Source of the DNA: Nonomuraea deserti
GTDB taxonomy: Bacteria > Actinomycetota > Actinomycetes > Streptosporangiales > Streptosporangiaceae
Assembly: GCF_004348685.1 (NCBI RefSeq)
Contig: NZ_SMKO01000050.1
Location: forward strand, 1-51,740
Length of the DNA stretch: 51,740 nucleotides
Direction: 5' to 3'
Shown one piece after another: positions 8,833-17,714 of the stretch; the first letter of the stretch is position 1; the number at the start of each line of letters is the position of its first letter. The notes below the pieces were generated by a model. That model had not been told where the DNA came from, ran no database searches, and saw only the letters and a program-made list of their open reading frames with translations. Made by a program: the position numbers and the translations under genes.

Positions 8833-9827
8833 GCGTGCTCCTTCACGGTCACGGCGTGGCAGGCCACCGCCCGGGGCCCTCCGGCGCCGGCGTCGACGCG
8901 GGCCTCTGGGTCCACGGTGTCGCACACGTCCATGCGCAGCGGGCAGCGCTCCCTGAACACGCAGCCCTCGGCCGGCACCGTGGCCAGCGTCGGCGGCCGT
9001 CCCGGCAGCGCCTGGGCCTCGTCGATGTCGCCGACGAGCCGGGGGATGGCCTTGATCAGGCCCTTGGTGTACGGGTGCCGCGGCGCGCCCAGCACCTCCC
9101 TGGTCGGGCCCTGCTCGACGAGCCGCCCGCCGTACATGACGGCCAGCCGGTCGGCGACCTCGGCCACCACGCCGATGTCGTGCGTGATGACGAGCGTCGT
9201 CAGACCGCGCTCCGCGTGCACCTCACGGACGATCTTCAGGATGTTCGCCTGGGTGATCATGTCGAGCGCGGTCGTCGGCTCGTCCAGCACGACCAGGTGC
9301 GCGTTGAGCACCAGCGCGAGCATGATGCCGACCCGCTGGCGCATGCCGCCGGACAGCTCGTGCTGGTGCGAGTCGAGCACCCTGGCGCCGTCCAGGCCCA
9401 TCCGCCCGAGCAGCTCCCTGGCCTCGCGCACGAGACCGGGCAGGTCGTTCACGCCGTGCGAGCGGCCCAGGTCGAGCAGCTGCTTGCCGACGGTCTTGAG
9501 CGGGTTGAGGGAGTTCTGGGCGGCCTGGAAGACGTAGCCGATGTGCTTGCCGCGCGCCTTGCGCAGCTGCTCGTTCCTCAGGCCCACCACGTCGCCGAGC
9601 CCGTCGATCTCGACGCTGCCCGCCGAGATCCGGCCCGGCGGCTGCACCGCGTTCAGCAGCGACAGCGCGAGCGTGGACTTGCCCGAGCCGGACTCGCCGA
9701 CGATGCCGGTGATCGTGCCGGGCTCCAGCGTCAGCCGCACGTCCCTGACCGCGGGCAGCTCGCCCGCGGGCGTCTTGTAGACGACCGTGAGGCCGTCGAT
9801 GCGCACTCCCGGCGCACTCTTCGTCAC
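8829..9827 (-). CDS. ABC transporter ATP-binding protein, OppD-like
   Basis: 332 residues. Walker A is GESGSGKST, the Q-loop lies in YVFQAAQNSLNP, the signature is LSGGMRQR, Walker B and D-loop are [11 protein letters not shown], and the switch is VITHD. The C-terminal Opp-type cysteine segment GCVFRERCPLRMDVC is present. Start: GTG at 9827 lies 5 nt after AGGAG. A GTG at 9833, which overlaps the permease stop as GTGA, is the alternative. It is the third-to-last gene of the SBP-permease-permease-ATPase-ATPase-GNAT operon. Confidence 0.92.
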   Translation of the reverse strand: MTKSAPGVRIDGLTVVYKTPAGELPAVRDVRLTLEPGTITGIVGESGSGKSTLALSLLNAVQPPGRISAGSVEIDGLGDVVGLRNEQLRKARGKHIGYVFQAAQNSLNPLKTVGKQLLDLGRSHGVNDLPGLVREARELLGRMGLDGARVLDSHQHELSGGMRQRVGIMLALVLNAHLVVLDEPTTALDMITQANILKIVREVHAERGLTTLVITHDIGVVAEVADRLAVMYGGRLVEQGPTREVLGAPRHPYTKGLIKAIPRLVGDIDEAQALPGRPPTLATVPAEGCVFRERCPLRMDVCDTVDPEARVDAGAGGPRAVACHAVTVKEHA

Positions 9828-9829
9828 GG

Positions 9830-10729
9830 TCACTCCTCGCGCAGCCGGGGGTTGAAGATCTCGTCCATGGCGTCGATCACGAGCACGATGGCCAGCGTCA
9901 GCAGCAGGATCGCCAGCAGCGGTCCCAGCAGGAAACCGAGCGCGCTCGGCACGGTCAGCGCGCCCGAGCGGAACACGGCCGTGTTGAGCATCTGGCCCCA
10001 GTTGTTCGACTCGTACGGCAGCACGCCCAGGAAGAAGAGCCCGACCTGCGAGTAGACGCCGCCGGTGATCGCGATGAGCATGTTCATCGCGATGTACGGG
10101 GCCATGCTCGGCAGCAGTTCCTTGCCCACGATGTGCGTGGTGGACAGCCCGAGCCCGCGCGCCGCCTCGATGAAGCCGCGCTCGCGCAGCGACAGGGTCT
10201 GCGCCCGCACGGCCCGCGCCACGCCGCCCCAGCTGAGCAGCCCCAGCACCAGGCCCATCTGCACGGCGCTGTTGAACTTCCACACCGTCGACAACACCAG
10301 CAGCAGCGGCAGGCCGGGGATGGTCAGCTTCATGTCGGTGAGCCGCATGAGCACGGTGTCCCAGCGGCCCCGCTTGAAGCCGGAGAACAGCCCGATGGCG
10401 GTGCCCAGCACGACCGTGATGACGGCGGTGACGAGAGCGGCCAGCAGGACGTACCGGGAGCCGGTGACCACCAGGGCGATCACGTCCCTGCCCTGGTCGT
10501 CGGTGCCGAGCCAGTGCTCCCAGCTCGGCGGCCTGGTGAGCATGCTGGGGTCGCGGGGCAGCGGGTCCGCGTAGAACAGCGGCCCGAACAGGCCCATGAA
10601 CACGAACCCGGCCATCAGCACGACGCCCACCAGGCGGCTGGGCTTGCGCTTCATCACGCGCCACACGCCCGACCAGAAGTTGCGCCGCATGGCGGCGCTC
10701 GTCGACGTGCTCTCCAGCAGCACACTCAT
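9830..10729 (-). CDS. ABC transporter permease, OppC-like
   Basis: 299 residues with an N-terminal cytoplasmic stretch and about six membrane segments. OppC hallmarks include the N-terminal GTDDQGRD (LGTDxxGRD motif) and the coupling-loop EAAR motif in RGFIEAARGLGLS. The protein forms the channel with the OppB-like permease. ATG at 10729 overlaps the preceding stop (ATGA), so translation is coupled. Confidence 0.92.
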   Translation of the reverse strand: MSVLLESTSTSAAMRRNFWSGVWRVMKRKPSRLVGVVLMAGFVFMGLFGPLFYADPLPRDPSMLTRPPSWEHWLGTDDQGRDVIALVVTGSRYVLLAALVTAVITVVLGTAIGLFSGFKRGRWDTVLMRLTDMKLTIPGLPLLLVLSTVWKFNSAVQMGLVLGLLSWGGVARAVRAQTLSLRERGFIEAARGLGLSTTHIVGKELLPSMAPYIAMNMLIAITGGVYSQVGLFFLGVLPYESNNWGQMLNTAVFRSGALTVPSALGFLLGPLLAILLLTLAIVLVIDAMDEIFNPRLREE

Positions 10730-11736
10730 GCGCCGACCTCCTCCCCGCTGCGGACCCGCGGGTCGATCACGCTGTAGAACAGGTCCGCGATGATGTTGGC
10801 CACGATGATGGCCGCCGTGATCAGCAGGAACGCCCCGCCCATCAGCGCGTAGTCGCGCATGGTGATGCTGTCGAGGAGCAGCAGCCCGAGCCCCGGATAG
10901 TTGAAGATCCGCTCGATGAACACCGCGCCGCCGAGCAGCAGCCCCAGTGACAGCGCGAGGATCGTGAACAGCGGCAGGATCGCGTTGCGCGCGATGTACC
11001 TGAAGATGATCGAGCGCTTCATCCCGCGCAGCTCGGCGGCCAGGATGAAGTCGTCGCCCAGCACGGTCACCACGCTCGACTTCATCGCCAGGATCCACCC
11101 CCCGTACGCGGCCAGCGCGTACGTCACCACCGGCAGCACCGCGTGCTCGACCAGCGAGCCGATGTAGCCGGCGTTGAACCCCGGTTCGAAGAGGATGTCC
11201 ACCGGGCCGTCGGCGGGCAGGATCGGGATGAGCGTCGCGAAGATCGCGCTGAGCAGCAGGCCCAGCACGTACTGCGGCACCCCGTGCAGCAGCGACCCCG
11301 AGATGGCCAGGATGTCGCCGAGCTTGCCCGTGCGCTTGATGGCCGCGTACACGCCCAGGATGATGCCGACGAGGAAGCTCAGCAGCGTGCCGGCCAGCAC
11401 CGGGAGCACGGTCCACTTGGCCGCCTCGCCGAGCACCTGGGTGACCGGGGCGCCGGCGTGGGTCACCGACTGGCCCAGGTCGAAGGTGAGCAGGCCCGCC
11501 ATGTAGTCGGTGTACTGCTGCCAGAGCGAGCCCGTGGGCTGGAATCCGTACAGGACGCGGGTCGCCTGTTCGGCCGCCTCGGGCGCCATGCCCTGCTCGA
11601 TCAGCTTCTGCACGTTCGCGGCGACCGGGTCACCGGGAATGCTCCTGACGATGAAGAAACTGATCGTGGCGACGACCAGGATCATGACGATCCCGCGGGC
11701 CAGATGGCCCGCGAGTCGGCGTGCGATGACCGTCAT
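10726..11736 (-). CDS. ABC transporter permease, OppB-like
   Basis: 336 residues. It opens with a membrane segment followed by the OppB/DppB motif FFIVRSIPGDPV and has about six membrane spans. The coupling-loop motif is present but diverged (AAELRGMKRSI in place of AKAKGL/M). ATG at 11736 lies 11 nt downstream of the binding-protein stop. It is expected to dimerise with the OppC-like permease at 9830-10729. Confidence 0.92.
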   Translation of the reverse strand: MTVIARRLAGHLARGIVMILVVATISFFIVRSIPGDPVAANVQKLIEQGMAPEAAEQATRVLYGFQPTGSLWQQYTDYMAGLLTFDLGQSVTHAGAPVTQVLGEAAKWTVLPVLAGTLLSFLVGIILGVYAAIKRTGKLGDILAISGSLLHGVPQYVLGLLLSAIFATLIPILPADGPVDILFEPGFNAGYIGSLVEHAVLPVVTYALAAYGGWILAMKSSVVTVLGDDFILAAELRGMKRSIIFRYIARNAILPLFTILALSLGLLLGGAVFIERIFNYPGLGLLLLDSITMRDYALMGGAFLLITAAIIVANIIADLFYSVIDPRVRSGEEVGA

Positions 11737-11747
11737 AGGCTCTTTCT

Positions 11748-13568
11748 CTACTGCTTCTTCTTGACCAGGCCGAGCTGGATCCAGACCCCGGCCGGCAGGC
11801 GCAGCAGGTCGCTGTCCTGCTCGGGCCAGCCGGTGAAGCGGCTGGTGTTGGTGAACTGCGTGTTCACGTAGTCCCACAGCTGGATGGCGGGAAGGTCCTG
11901 GTTGGCGGCCTTGGCGAGCTGCGTCATGATCGGCTTGGCCTCTTCCGCGGAGGCCGCGTTGAGCTTGCCGGTCAGCTCACCCGGGTTGATCTTGCCGACG
12001 CCCTCGACGTCGATCTCCTCGGCGCTGCCCATCCAGTTGCCGCCCTTGCCGGGGGCGCTGTGCTTGACCTTGCCCGCGACGTTGGTCCAGCCGTTGGAGG
12101 CGCCGTAGAGGCGCTGGTAGATGTCGTACGGCGCCGGGCCGAGCGCCATCAGCCAGAAGCCGACGTCGTACTTGCCGGCCGCGATCTCCTCGAGGTAGAT
12201 CGGGTAGTCGGCGACGGTGACGACCTCGGCGTCCACGCCGTTCTCGATGAGCTGGCTCTTGATGTTCTCCTGCGCGGAGATCCAGTCGGAGAAGCCGGAG
12301 GGCGCGTGCATGGTCACCTTCCACGGCGACCCGTCGGCCAGCGCCCACTTGCCGTTCTTCTTCTGCAGGCCGGCTTCCTTGAACTCCGTCTCGGCCTTGG
12401 CCACGTCGTGCGCGTACGGCTCCAGGCTCGACAGCTCCTCGCCGATCCACTCCTGGGCGGGCTTCTGGTGGATGCCGGTCGTCGTCACGGCCGCCGTGCC
12501 GCCCTCGGGCGAGGCCACCTTGGTGACCTGCTGGCGGTCGATCAGGTAGGCCAGGCCGCGCCGCACGTGCACGTTGTCGTACGGCTTCTTCGACTGGTTG
12601 AACGCCATGCCGACGGCCACCGGCGAGAAGCCCTTGATCAGGTGGGAGCCCGGGGCCTGCTTGATGCGGTTCATCACGTCGGTCGGGGCGGCGACGAAGC
12701 CGGACTGGTCGAGCTTGCCGGCGGTCAGGTAGTTCCAGATCTGCTCGTTGCCGCTGAAGTTGAGGAACTTGACCTGGTCGGGAGCGACGTTGGCGGCGTT
12801 GAAGAAGTTCTTGTTCTTCAGCAGCAGCGCCTCGCCGGGGTTGACCCGCTCCAGCGTGAACGGCCCGGCGGAGACGTCCTCCGGCGGCTTGAACGCGAGC
12901 ACCTTCTGGCCGACGGCGAGGATCTCCTCGCGCGCCTTCTCGGCGGCGTCTCCGGTGCCCCTGGAGGTCTTCAGCTTCTCCCAGAAGTCGGCGGGCAGCA
13001 CGCTGTTCCACACGTGGGCGGGCACGACCAGGCTGTCCATGACGCCGCGGGCGAACTTGGAGCTCGGGTTCGACATGTCCTGGGTGACCTTGACGGTCTT
13101 GTCGTCGACGACCTCCACCTCGGCCGCCGCGCCGGCCGCGCCGGGCGTGACCGCGAACGCGGTGCTGCCGGTGGTGTAGGCGATGCCGATGGAGAGTTTG
13201 ACGTCCTCGGCCGTTACCGGCTTGCCGTCGGACCACTTGGCGTTCGGCTGCAGGTGCAGGGTGATCGAGGAGTTGTCCTCCGCGATATCCCACTTCGCCG
13301 CGATGCCGGGGTAGAACTGGTTGGGGTCGGTCACGTGGTTCTTGACCCAGCCCAGCTTCATCGCGTTGTAGCCCAGGTAGGAGTTACCCTTCGGGTGCCA
13401 CGGGTTGGCGGGCGCGCTCGCGTCGAGGCCCGGCCTGTTGACGTCGATCGTGGTGAAAAGGCCGCCACCACCGCCCGAACCGCCTGACTTGTTGGTGGTG
13501 CCACCACTGCACGCCGCAGTCGCGGTGGCAAGGCCCAGCAACGCCACTACCGCTGCCAGTCGCTTCAT
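11748..13568 (-). CDS. Lipoprotein substrate-binding protein, SBP_bac_5 family (putative muropeptide/peptide binder)
   Basis: 606 residues. A signal peptide ends in a lipobox at ATAAC with Cys20, followed by a Ser/Gly-rich linker, so it is an extracytoplasmic lipoprotein. Family-5 motifs include LHLQPNAKWSDGKPVTAEDVK and VHVRRGLAYLIDRQQV. Binding proteins of this family capture oligopeptides, and some (MppA, AppA-like) take muropeptides. The operon context with GNAT, and nearby murQ and namZ, suggests cell-wall fragments as the ligand; this is inference. GGAG precedes the ATG by about 8 nt. A good promoter lies at 13621-13649. Confidence 0.92.
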   Translation of the reverse strand: MKRLAAVVALLGLATATAACSGGTTNKSGGSGGGGGLFTTIDVNRPGLDASAPANPWHPKGNSYLGYNAMKLGWVKNHVTDPNQFYPGIAAKWDIAEDNSSITLHLQPNAKWSDGKPVTAEDVKLSIGIAYTTGSTAFAVTPGAAGAAAEVEVVDDKTVKVTQDMSNPSSKFARGVMDSLVVPAHVWNSVLPADFWEKLKTSRGTGDAAEKAREEILAVGQKVLAFKPPEDVSAGPFTLERVNPGEALLLKNKNFFNAANVAPDQVKFLNFSGNEQIWNYLTAGKLDQSGFVAAPTDVMNRIKQAPGSHLIKGFSPVAVGMAFNQSKKPYDNVHVRRGLAYLIDRQQVTKVASPEGGTAAVTTTGIHQKPAQEWIGEELSSLEPYAHDVAKAETEFKEAGLQKKNGKWALADGSPWKVTMHAPSGFSDWISAQENIKSQLIENGVDAEVVTVADYPIYLEEIAAGKYDVGFWLMALGPAPYDIYQRLYGASNGWTNVAGKVKHSAPGKGGNWMGSAEEIDVEGVGKINPGELTGKLNAASAEEAKPIMTQLAKAANQDLPAIQLWDYVNTQFTNTSRFTGWPEQDSDLLRLPAGVWIQLGLVKKKQ

Positions 13569-13620
13569 TTGCCGCTCCGGAGGATGTCGAGCCTGTTGAG
13601 GATCTGTGGGAGTTGACCGG

Positions 13621-13649
13621 ACACTACGATCGCGTCAGACCGGCGTCAA
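13621..13649 (-). promoter_or_regulatory. Predicted sigma-70-type promoter of the ABC importer operon
   Basis: On the minus strand, TTGACG (13649-13644), a 17-nt spacer and TAGTGT (13626-13621) give a good housekeeping-type promoter. Transcription would start near 13614, leaving a leader of about 45 nt before the binding-protein ATG at 13568. Confidence 0.6.
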
Positions 13650-13674
13650 TAATCTCCAGATGTTGTGAGGTTAA

Positions 13675-13689
13675 TGTAACTTTCCTTCA
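13675..13689. promoter_or_regulatory. Second copy of the murQ-namZ operator-like motif
   Basis: TGTAACTTTCCTTCA matches 12 of 15 bases of the 5697-5711 site (TGTAAATATCTTTCA). It lies 25 nt upstream of the -35 box of the importer promoter. A partly overlapping short palindrome, GTTA-N3-TAAC, occupies 13670-13680. A regulator here could tie uptake to MurNAc catabolism. Confidence 0.45.
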
Positions 13690-13729
13690 TCAGTGTGCGA
13701 AGTGGAGCTAAGCGCCGTCAAGTAAAACG

Positions 13730-14698
13730 TCAGTTCATTACCAAGACGGCAGCCCCGTTGACCTGGTCGTTCGCCAGATCGGCCAGCGCCTGGGCGGCCT
13801 CCTCCAAGGGGTAGGAAGTCGTCGTCACCCGCGGCCGATGGGCCAGCGCGAGCTCCAGATAGGCCCGCCCGTCGGCCCTGGTGTTGGCCGTCACGCTGCG
13901 CACGGTCCGCTCCTGGAAAAGGTGCCGCTCGTAGTTCAGCGGCGGCACGTCGGTCAGGTGGATCCCGGCGATGGCCAGCGTCCCGCCCCGGTCGAGCGCC
14001 TCCAGCGCCGGCGGCACCAGCGTGCCCACCGGCGCGAACAGGATGGCCGAGTCCAGCGGCTCCGGCGGCGGGCCGCCCGTCGCCGAGGCCGCTCCCAGCT
14101 CCATCGCCAGCTCGCGGGAGGCAGGGGACCTGCTGACGGCGTGCACCGTGGCCCCCTGCGCGATGGCCGCCTGCGCGGTCAGGTGGGCCGAGGCCCCGAA
14201 CCCGTAGATGCCCAGCCGCCCGCCCTGCGGCAGGTCGGCGCGGGCCAGCGCCCGGTAACCGATGATCCCCGCGCACAGCAGCGGCGCCAGCCACTCGGCG
14301 GGAGGCTCGTCGGGCAGGGGATAGACGTAGGCGGACGGCGCGGCGAGATAGTCGGCGAACCCGCCGTCGGCGTCCCACCCGGTGTAGGTGGAGTGCGGGC
14401 AGAGGTTCTCCATCCCCCGGACGCAGTAACGGCACCTCCCGCAGGTGGAGCGGAGCCAGGCCACCCCGACCCGCTGGTCCGTGCCGACGACCCGGCCGAC
14501 CGCCTGGTGGCCCGGCGTGGTGCGGGGCCGCCGCGGGGCCAGGTCGCCCTCCGCCAGATGCAGGTCCGTACGGCACACGCCGCACGCCTCCACCCGCACC
14601 AGCACCTCGCCGGGCCCGGGCTCGGGCACCTCCCGTTCGACGAGTTCCAGCGGCCCTGACGCCATCGGCCCCGGCCGGTTCACCACCCACGCGCGCAC
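13730..14698 (-). CDS. Zinc-dependent alcohol dehydrogenase (medium-chain MDR family)
   Basis: 322 residues. The catalytic zinc region is [10 protein letters not shown] with GHQAVG. The four-cysteine structural zinc lobe is [15 protein letters not shown]. The Rossmann NAD(P) loop is [10 protein letters not shown], typical of the mycobacterial AdhA-like (Rv1862) group. It oxidises or reduces an alcohol/aldehyde pair with NAD(P); the physiological substrate is not evident. The start is a GTG at 14698, 1 nt after the amidohydrolase stop, so the two genes form an operon. ATG at 14665 would be too short for the family. Confidence 0.88.
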   Translation of the reverse strand: MRAWVVNRPGPMASGPLELVEREVPEPGPGEVLVRVEACGVCRTDLHLAEGDLAPRRPRTTPGHQAVGRVVGTDQRVGVAWLRSTCGRCRYCVRGMENLCPHSTYTGWDADGGFADYLAAPSAYVYPLPDEPPAEWLAPLLCAGIIGYRALARADLPQGGRLGIYGFGASAHLTAQAAIAQGATVHAVSRSPASRELAMELGAASATGGPPPEPLDSAILFAPVGTLVPPALEALDRGGTLAIAGIHLTDVPPLNYERHLFQERTVRSVTANTRADGRAYLELALAHRPRVTTTSYPLEEAAQALADLANDQVNGAAVLVMN

Positions 14699-14699
14699 G

Positions 14700-15911
14700 T
14701 CAGCCGACCTTGGCGAGCCGCTCGTGGGCGAGGGTGGCGTAGAGCGCGGCCCCGTCCGGCAGGACCGAGTCGTCGAAGATCGCCTCGGGCGAGTGGTTGT
14801 AGGGGGCCGTGGCCGGGTCGCGGTCGGCCGGGCACGCCCCCAGGAAGACGAACGCCCCAGGCACGGAGTTCAGCACGTACGAGAAGTCCTCCGAGCCCAT
14901 CACCGGCTGCGGGGAGACGAAGTAGCGGCCGGGCCCGAACAGCTCGCCGGCCGTCCTGCCCAGGAAGTCCGCCTCGCTCTCGTCGTTCACCGTCACCGGG
15001 TAGCCCATCCCGAACGACGCCTCGGCCCGCAACCCGTGGGCCGCCGCGATGCCCTCCACGACCTCCACCAGCCGCCGCTTGACCAGCGTCCTGTTCTCCT
15101 TGCTGAAGGTCCGCACCGTCGCGTCGAACCTGGCGTCGTCGGGGATGATGTTGTCCGCCGACCCGCCGTGGAAGCTGCCCACCGTCACGACCACGGGGTC
15201 GAAGACGTCGAACGTCCTGGTCACCATCGACTGCAGCGCCGCGACCATCTCGCAGCCCGCCTGGATCGGGTCAAGGGACCGGTGCGGGCTGGAGCCGTGG
15301 CCGCCCCGCCCCTTGACCGTCACGGAGAACGTGTCCGCCGCCGCCATGATCGGCCCCGGCCGCGAGGCGAACAGGCCCAGCGGCAACATCGAGGAGACCA
15401 CGTGCATGCCGTAGGCCGCCACAGGGCGAGAGCCGGCCGCGTCCAGCACGCCCTCGGCGATCATGTGCTTGGCGCCGTCGTGGCCCTCCTCTCCCGGCTG
15501 GAACATGAAGACGACGTCCCCGGCCAGCTCATCGCGCCGCGCGCTCAGCAGCCGCGCCGCTCCCACCAGCATCGCGGTGTGCAGATCGTGCCCGCACGCG
15601 TGCATCCGCCCCGCCAGCCGGGAGACGTACGGCAGGTCGTTCTTCTCCGTCACGGGCAGCGCGTCCATGTCGCCGCGCAGCAGCACGGCGGGGCCCGGCC
15701 GGCCGCCCCTCAGGACCGCGGTCACGGAGCTCAGCGCCGTGCCCGCCTTGATCTCCAACGGCAGCCCGTCCAGGGCGGCCAGCACCTTCTCCTGGGTGCG
15801 GGGCAACTGGAGACCGATCTCCGGAGTGGTGTGGAGCGAGTGCCTGAGCTGAACGATTTCATCCCGCATGTCCTGCGCGGATTCGGTGAACGACATGAGG
15901 CCATTGTTCAT
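14700..15911 (-). CDS. M20-family amidohydrolase (HipO/AbgB-like N-acyl amino acid hydrolase)
   Basis: About 403 residues. M20D metal-site motifs are all present: [42 protein letters not shown] and the C-terminal [10 protein letters not shown]. Members hydrolyse N-acyl amino acids, hippurate or small peptides with a two-metal centre in the cytoplasm. I chose ATG 15911 (MNNGLMSF); an upstream frame to 15959 and an ATG at 15896 are alternatives, and none has a strong ribosome binding site. It leads a two-gene operon with the alcohol dehydrogenase and is divergent from the HAD gene. Its position near the muropeptide locus is suggestive only. Confidence 0.88.
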   Translation of the reverse strand: MNNGLMSFTESAQDMRDEIVQLRHSLHTTPEIGLQLPRTQEKVLAALDGLPLEIKAGTALSSVTAVLRGGRPGPAVLLRGDMDALPVTEKNDLPYVSRLAGRMHACGHDLHTAMLVGAARLLSARRDELAGDVVFMFQPGEEGHDGAKHMIAEGVLDAAGSRPVAAYGMHVVSSMLPLGLFASRPGPIMAAADTFSVTVKGRGGHGSSPHRSLDPIQAGCEMVAALQSMVTRTFDVFDPVVVTVGSFHGGSADNIIPDDARFDATVRTFSKENRTLVKRRLVEVVEGIAAAHGLRAEASFGMGYPVTVNDESEADFLGRTAGELFGPGRYFVSPQPVMGSEDFSYVLNSVPGAFVFLGACPADRDPATAPYNHSPEAIFDDSVLPDGAALYATLAHERLAKVG

Positions 15912-15994
15912 GTCCGTGCCGTCGCGTCCAGTCGTGCCACGCTGGTGGCGGTTCGCCACACCCAGCGGGCCGGAGGCCGGCGCGCCGCCATCGG

Positions 15995-16000
15995 TAGGAT
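15995..16000 (+). promoter_or_regulatory. -10 element suggesting a leaderless HAD transcript
   Basis: TAGGAT ends 6 nt before the GTG start at 16007. The expected transcription start therefore coincides with the start codon. No convincing -35 box or ribosome binding site is visible. Confidence 0.4.
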
Positions 16001-16006
16001 GGGGCG

Positions 16007-16786
16007 GTGACCGAGCGTAAGCGGATCGACTTCTGGTTGTCCGACATGGACGGCGTGCTCGTCCACGAGGGGCGGCCGATCCCCGGTGCGGACGAGTTCA
16101 TCAAACGGCTCAGCGAGTCCGGCACACCCTTCCGGGTGCTGACCAACAACTCGATCTACACGGCGCGCGACCTTTCGGTGCGGCTGAGAGCCGCGGGCCT
16201 CGAGGTGCCCCCCGCGTCCATCTGGACCTCCGCCGTGGCCACCGCGGAGTTCCTCGACGACCAGCGGGCGGGCGGCTCGGCGTACGTGATCGGCGAGGCA
16301 GGCCTGACGACGGCGCTGCACGAGGTGGGCTATGTGCTCACCGACCTCGATCCCGACTACGTCGTGCTGGGTGAGACCCGCACCTACAGCTTCACCCAGA
16401 TCACCCGCGCCATCCGGCTCATCGAGGGCGGCGCGCGCTTCATCGCCACCAACCCCGACGCGATCGGCCCCTCCACCGAGGGTTCCCTGCCGGCCTGCGG
16501 CGCCGTGGCTGCCATGATCACCAAGGCCACGGGCGTCGCCCCCTACTTCGTCGGCAAGCCCAATCCCCGCATGATGCGCAGCGCGCTCAACGCCATCGGC
16601 GGCCACAGCGAGACCACCGCGATGATCGGCGACCGCATGGACACCGACATCGTGTGCGGCATGGAGGCGGGGCTCTACACGATCCTGGTCCTCACCGGCG
16701 TCACCGCGCGCGACCAGGTCGAGCGGTTCCCCTACCGCCCGTCCCTGGTGGTCGACTCGGTGGCCGACCTCATCGATCTCATCTGA
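16007..16786 (+). CDS. HAD-IIA (NagD-like) phosphatase
   Basis: 259 residues. Motif I is [12 protein letters not shown] (nucleophile Asp at about 13, general acid Asp 15). Motif II is VLTNNS. The class II cap follows, then GKPNPRMM (motif III Lys) and IGDRMDTDI (motif IV). NagD-like enzymes dephosphorylate nucleotides or sugar phosphates in the cytoplasm; the substrate here is unknown. The GTG at 16007 has no ribosome binding site, but a TAGGAT box lies just ahead, so a leaderless mRNA is likely. It is divergent from the M20 hydrolase. Confidence 0.9.
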   Translation: MTERKRIDFWLSDMDGVLVHEGRPIPGADEFIKRLSESGTPFRVLTNNSIYTARDLSVRLRAAGLEVPPASIWTSAVATAEFLDDQRAGGSAYVIGEAGLTTALHEVGYVLTDLDPDYVVLGETRTYSFTQITRAIRLIEGGARFIATNPDAIGPSTEGSLPACGAVAAMITKATGVAPYFVGKPNPRMMRSALNAIGGHSETTAMIGDRMDTDIVCGMEAGLYTILVLTGVTARDQVERFPYRPSLVVDSVADLIDLI

Positions 16787-16829
16787 ACCTGACGTTCGCT
16801 GACAGGTACGCCTGGCAGGCTCACATGTC

Positions 16830-17453
16830 ATGACCCGCATTTATCTGGAGACCGGCCCGAAGAAGGTGTTCGCCTGCTCGCTCGACTGGCCCGGCTGGTG
16901 CCGGATCGCCAAGGGCGAGGAGGCGGCGCTCGACCGGCTCGGCGACTACGCGCCCCGCTACCGCGTGGTGGCCGCGCGGGCCGGGCTGGAGTTCGCGCCC
17001 GGCGACATGGTGGTGGCAGGGCGCGTGCCGGGCAGCGACATGACCGACTTCGGGGTGCCGTACGCGGTGCCCGACCTCGACCTGGAGCCGCTGCCCGGTC
17101 CTGAGGCGGAGCGCGGCGTCGCCCTGCTGCGGGCGGCCTGGGGCCTGTTCGACGAGACCGCCGCCGCCTCGCCGGATGAGCTGCGCAAGGGCCCGCGGGG
17201 CGGCGGGCGCGACCTCACGAAGATCGTCGATCACGTGGAGAACGCCGAGCGCGCCTTCGCCAGGAAGGTGGGCGTGCGGCACCGGCCGTACCGATCCCGC
17301 GACGACCGCGACGCGATGCGCGAGGAACTGGCGGAGGTCCTGTCCCGCCCGTGGGAGCCGCCCCAGACGACGGGCTGGCCGCCCCGCTACGCGCTGCGCC
17401 GCATCGCCTGGCACGTCATCGACCACCTCTGGGAGATCGAGGACCGGCGCTGA
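16830..17453 (+). CDS. Hypothetical protein with HicB-like N-terminus and DinB-like C-terminus
   Basis: 207 residues, no signal peptide or membrane segment. Residues 10-50 (VFACSLDWPGWCRIAKGEEAA...) look like the HicB-like small beta domain. Residues 95-207 look like a DinB/maleylpyruvate-isomerase four-helix bundle with candidate metal His residues in IVDHVENAE and WHVIDHLWEIEDR. The reaction is unknown. It lies 43 nt after the HAD gene and is followed at once by a strong terminator hairpin, so it ends the transcript. Confidence 0.65.
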   Translation: MTRIYLETGPKKVFACSLDWPGWCRIAKGEEAALDRLGDYAPRYRVVAARAGLEFAPGDMVVAGRVPGSDMTDFGVPYAVPDLDLEPLPGPEAERGVALLRAAWGLFDETAAASPDELRKGPRGGGRDLTKIVDHVENAERAFARKVGVRHRPYRSRDDRDAMREELAEVLSRPWEPPQTTGWPPRYALRRIAWHVIDHLWEIEDRR

Positions 17454-17455
17454 AC

Positions 17456-17484
17456 CCGGGGGAGAAAGTTTCCCCCGGACTTTT
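17456..17484 (+). terminator. Rho-independent-type terminator after the DinB-like gene
   Basis: CCGGGGGA (17456-17463), loop of 7 nt, TCCCCCGG (17471-17478) make a perfect 8-bp stem 2 nt after the stop codon. It is followed by ACTTTT. This is an unusually classical terminator for so GC-rich a genome. Confidence 0.75.
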
Positions 17485-17642
17485 CTCCCACGCCCGGTCG
17501 GGAGAGCGGGCGGCCTCGCCCCGATCGCCGGGCTTTCCAGGTCGCGACGGGTGACGGCCCCGTCTGACGGCCCGCGTGGCGGGGGAGGAAATCACACCCG
17601 GCCGTTACGGTGAACACCGGACCCGGCTACTCGCTGCGACCA

Positions 17643-17648
17643 TATGAT
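17643..17648 (+). promoter_or_regulatory. -10 box TATGAT ahead of the coiled-coil gene
   Basis: TATGAT matches the actinobacterial -10 consensus closely. The likely transcription start, about 7 nt downstream, falls at the first base of the perfect hairpin at 17655. No clear -35 box is visible. The 17454-17714 gap otherwise holds only the two hairpins. Confidence 0.5.
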
Positions 17649-17654
17649 GACAGA

Positions 17655-17684
17655 AACGCGGCCGCCGGTGCTGGCGGCCGCGTT
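17655..17684. promoter_or_regulatory. Perfect 12-bp stem-loop in the leader of the coiled-coil gene
   Basis: AACGCGGCCGCC (17655-17666), loop GGTGCT, GGCGGCCGCGTT (17673-17684) pair without mismatch. It lies between a -10 box and the GTG at 17715, so it would form the very 5' end of the mRNA. On the minus strand it is followed by TTTCTG, so a terminator facing left is an alternative reading. Confidence 0.6.
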
Positions 17685-17714
17685 CCCATCCGGTCATGGC
17701 AGAGGTAGGCGTGC

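Noticed and set aside
12060..13487. Plus-strand open frame opposite the first binding protein
   Set aside because: Antisense shadow of a lipoprotein gene with clear lipobox and SBP motifs.
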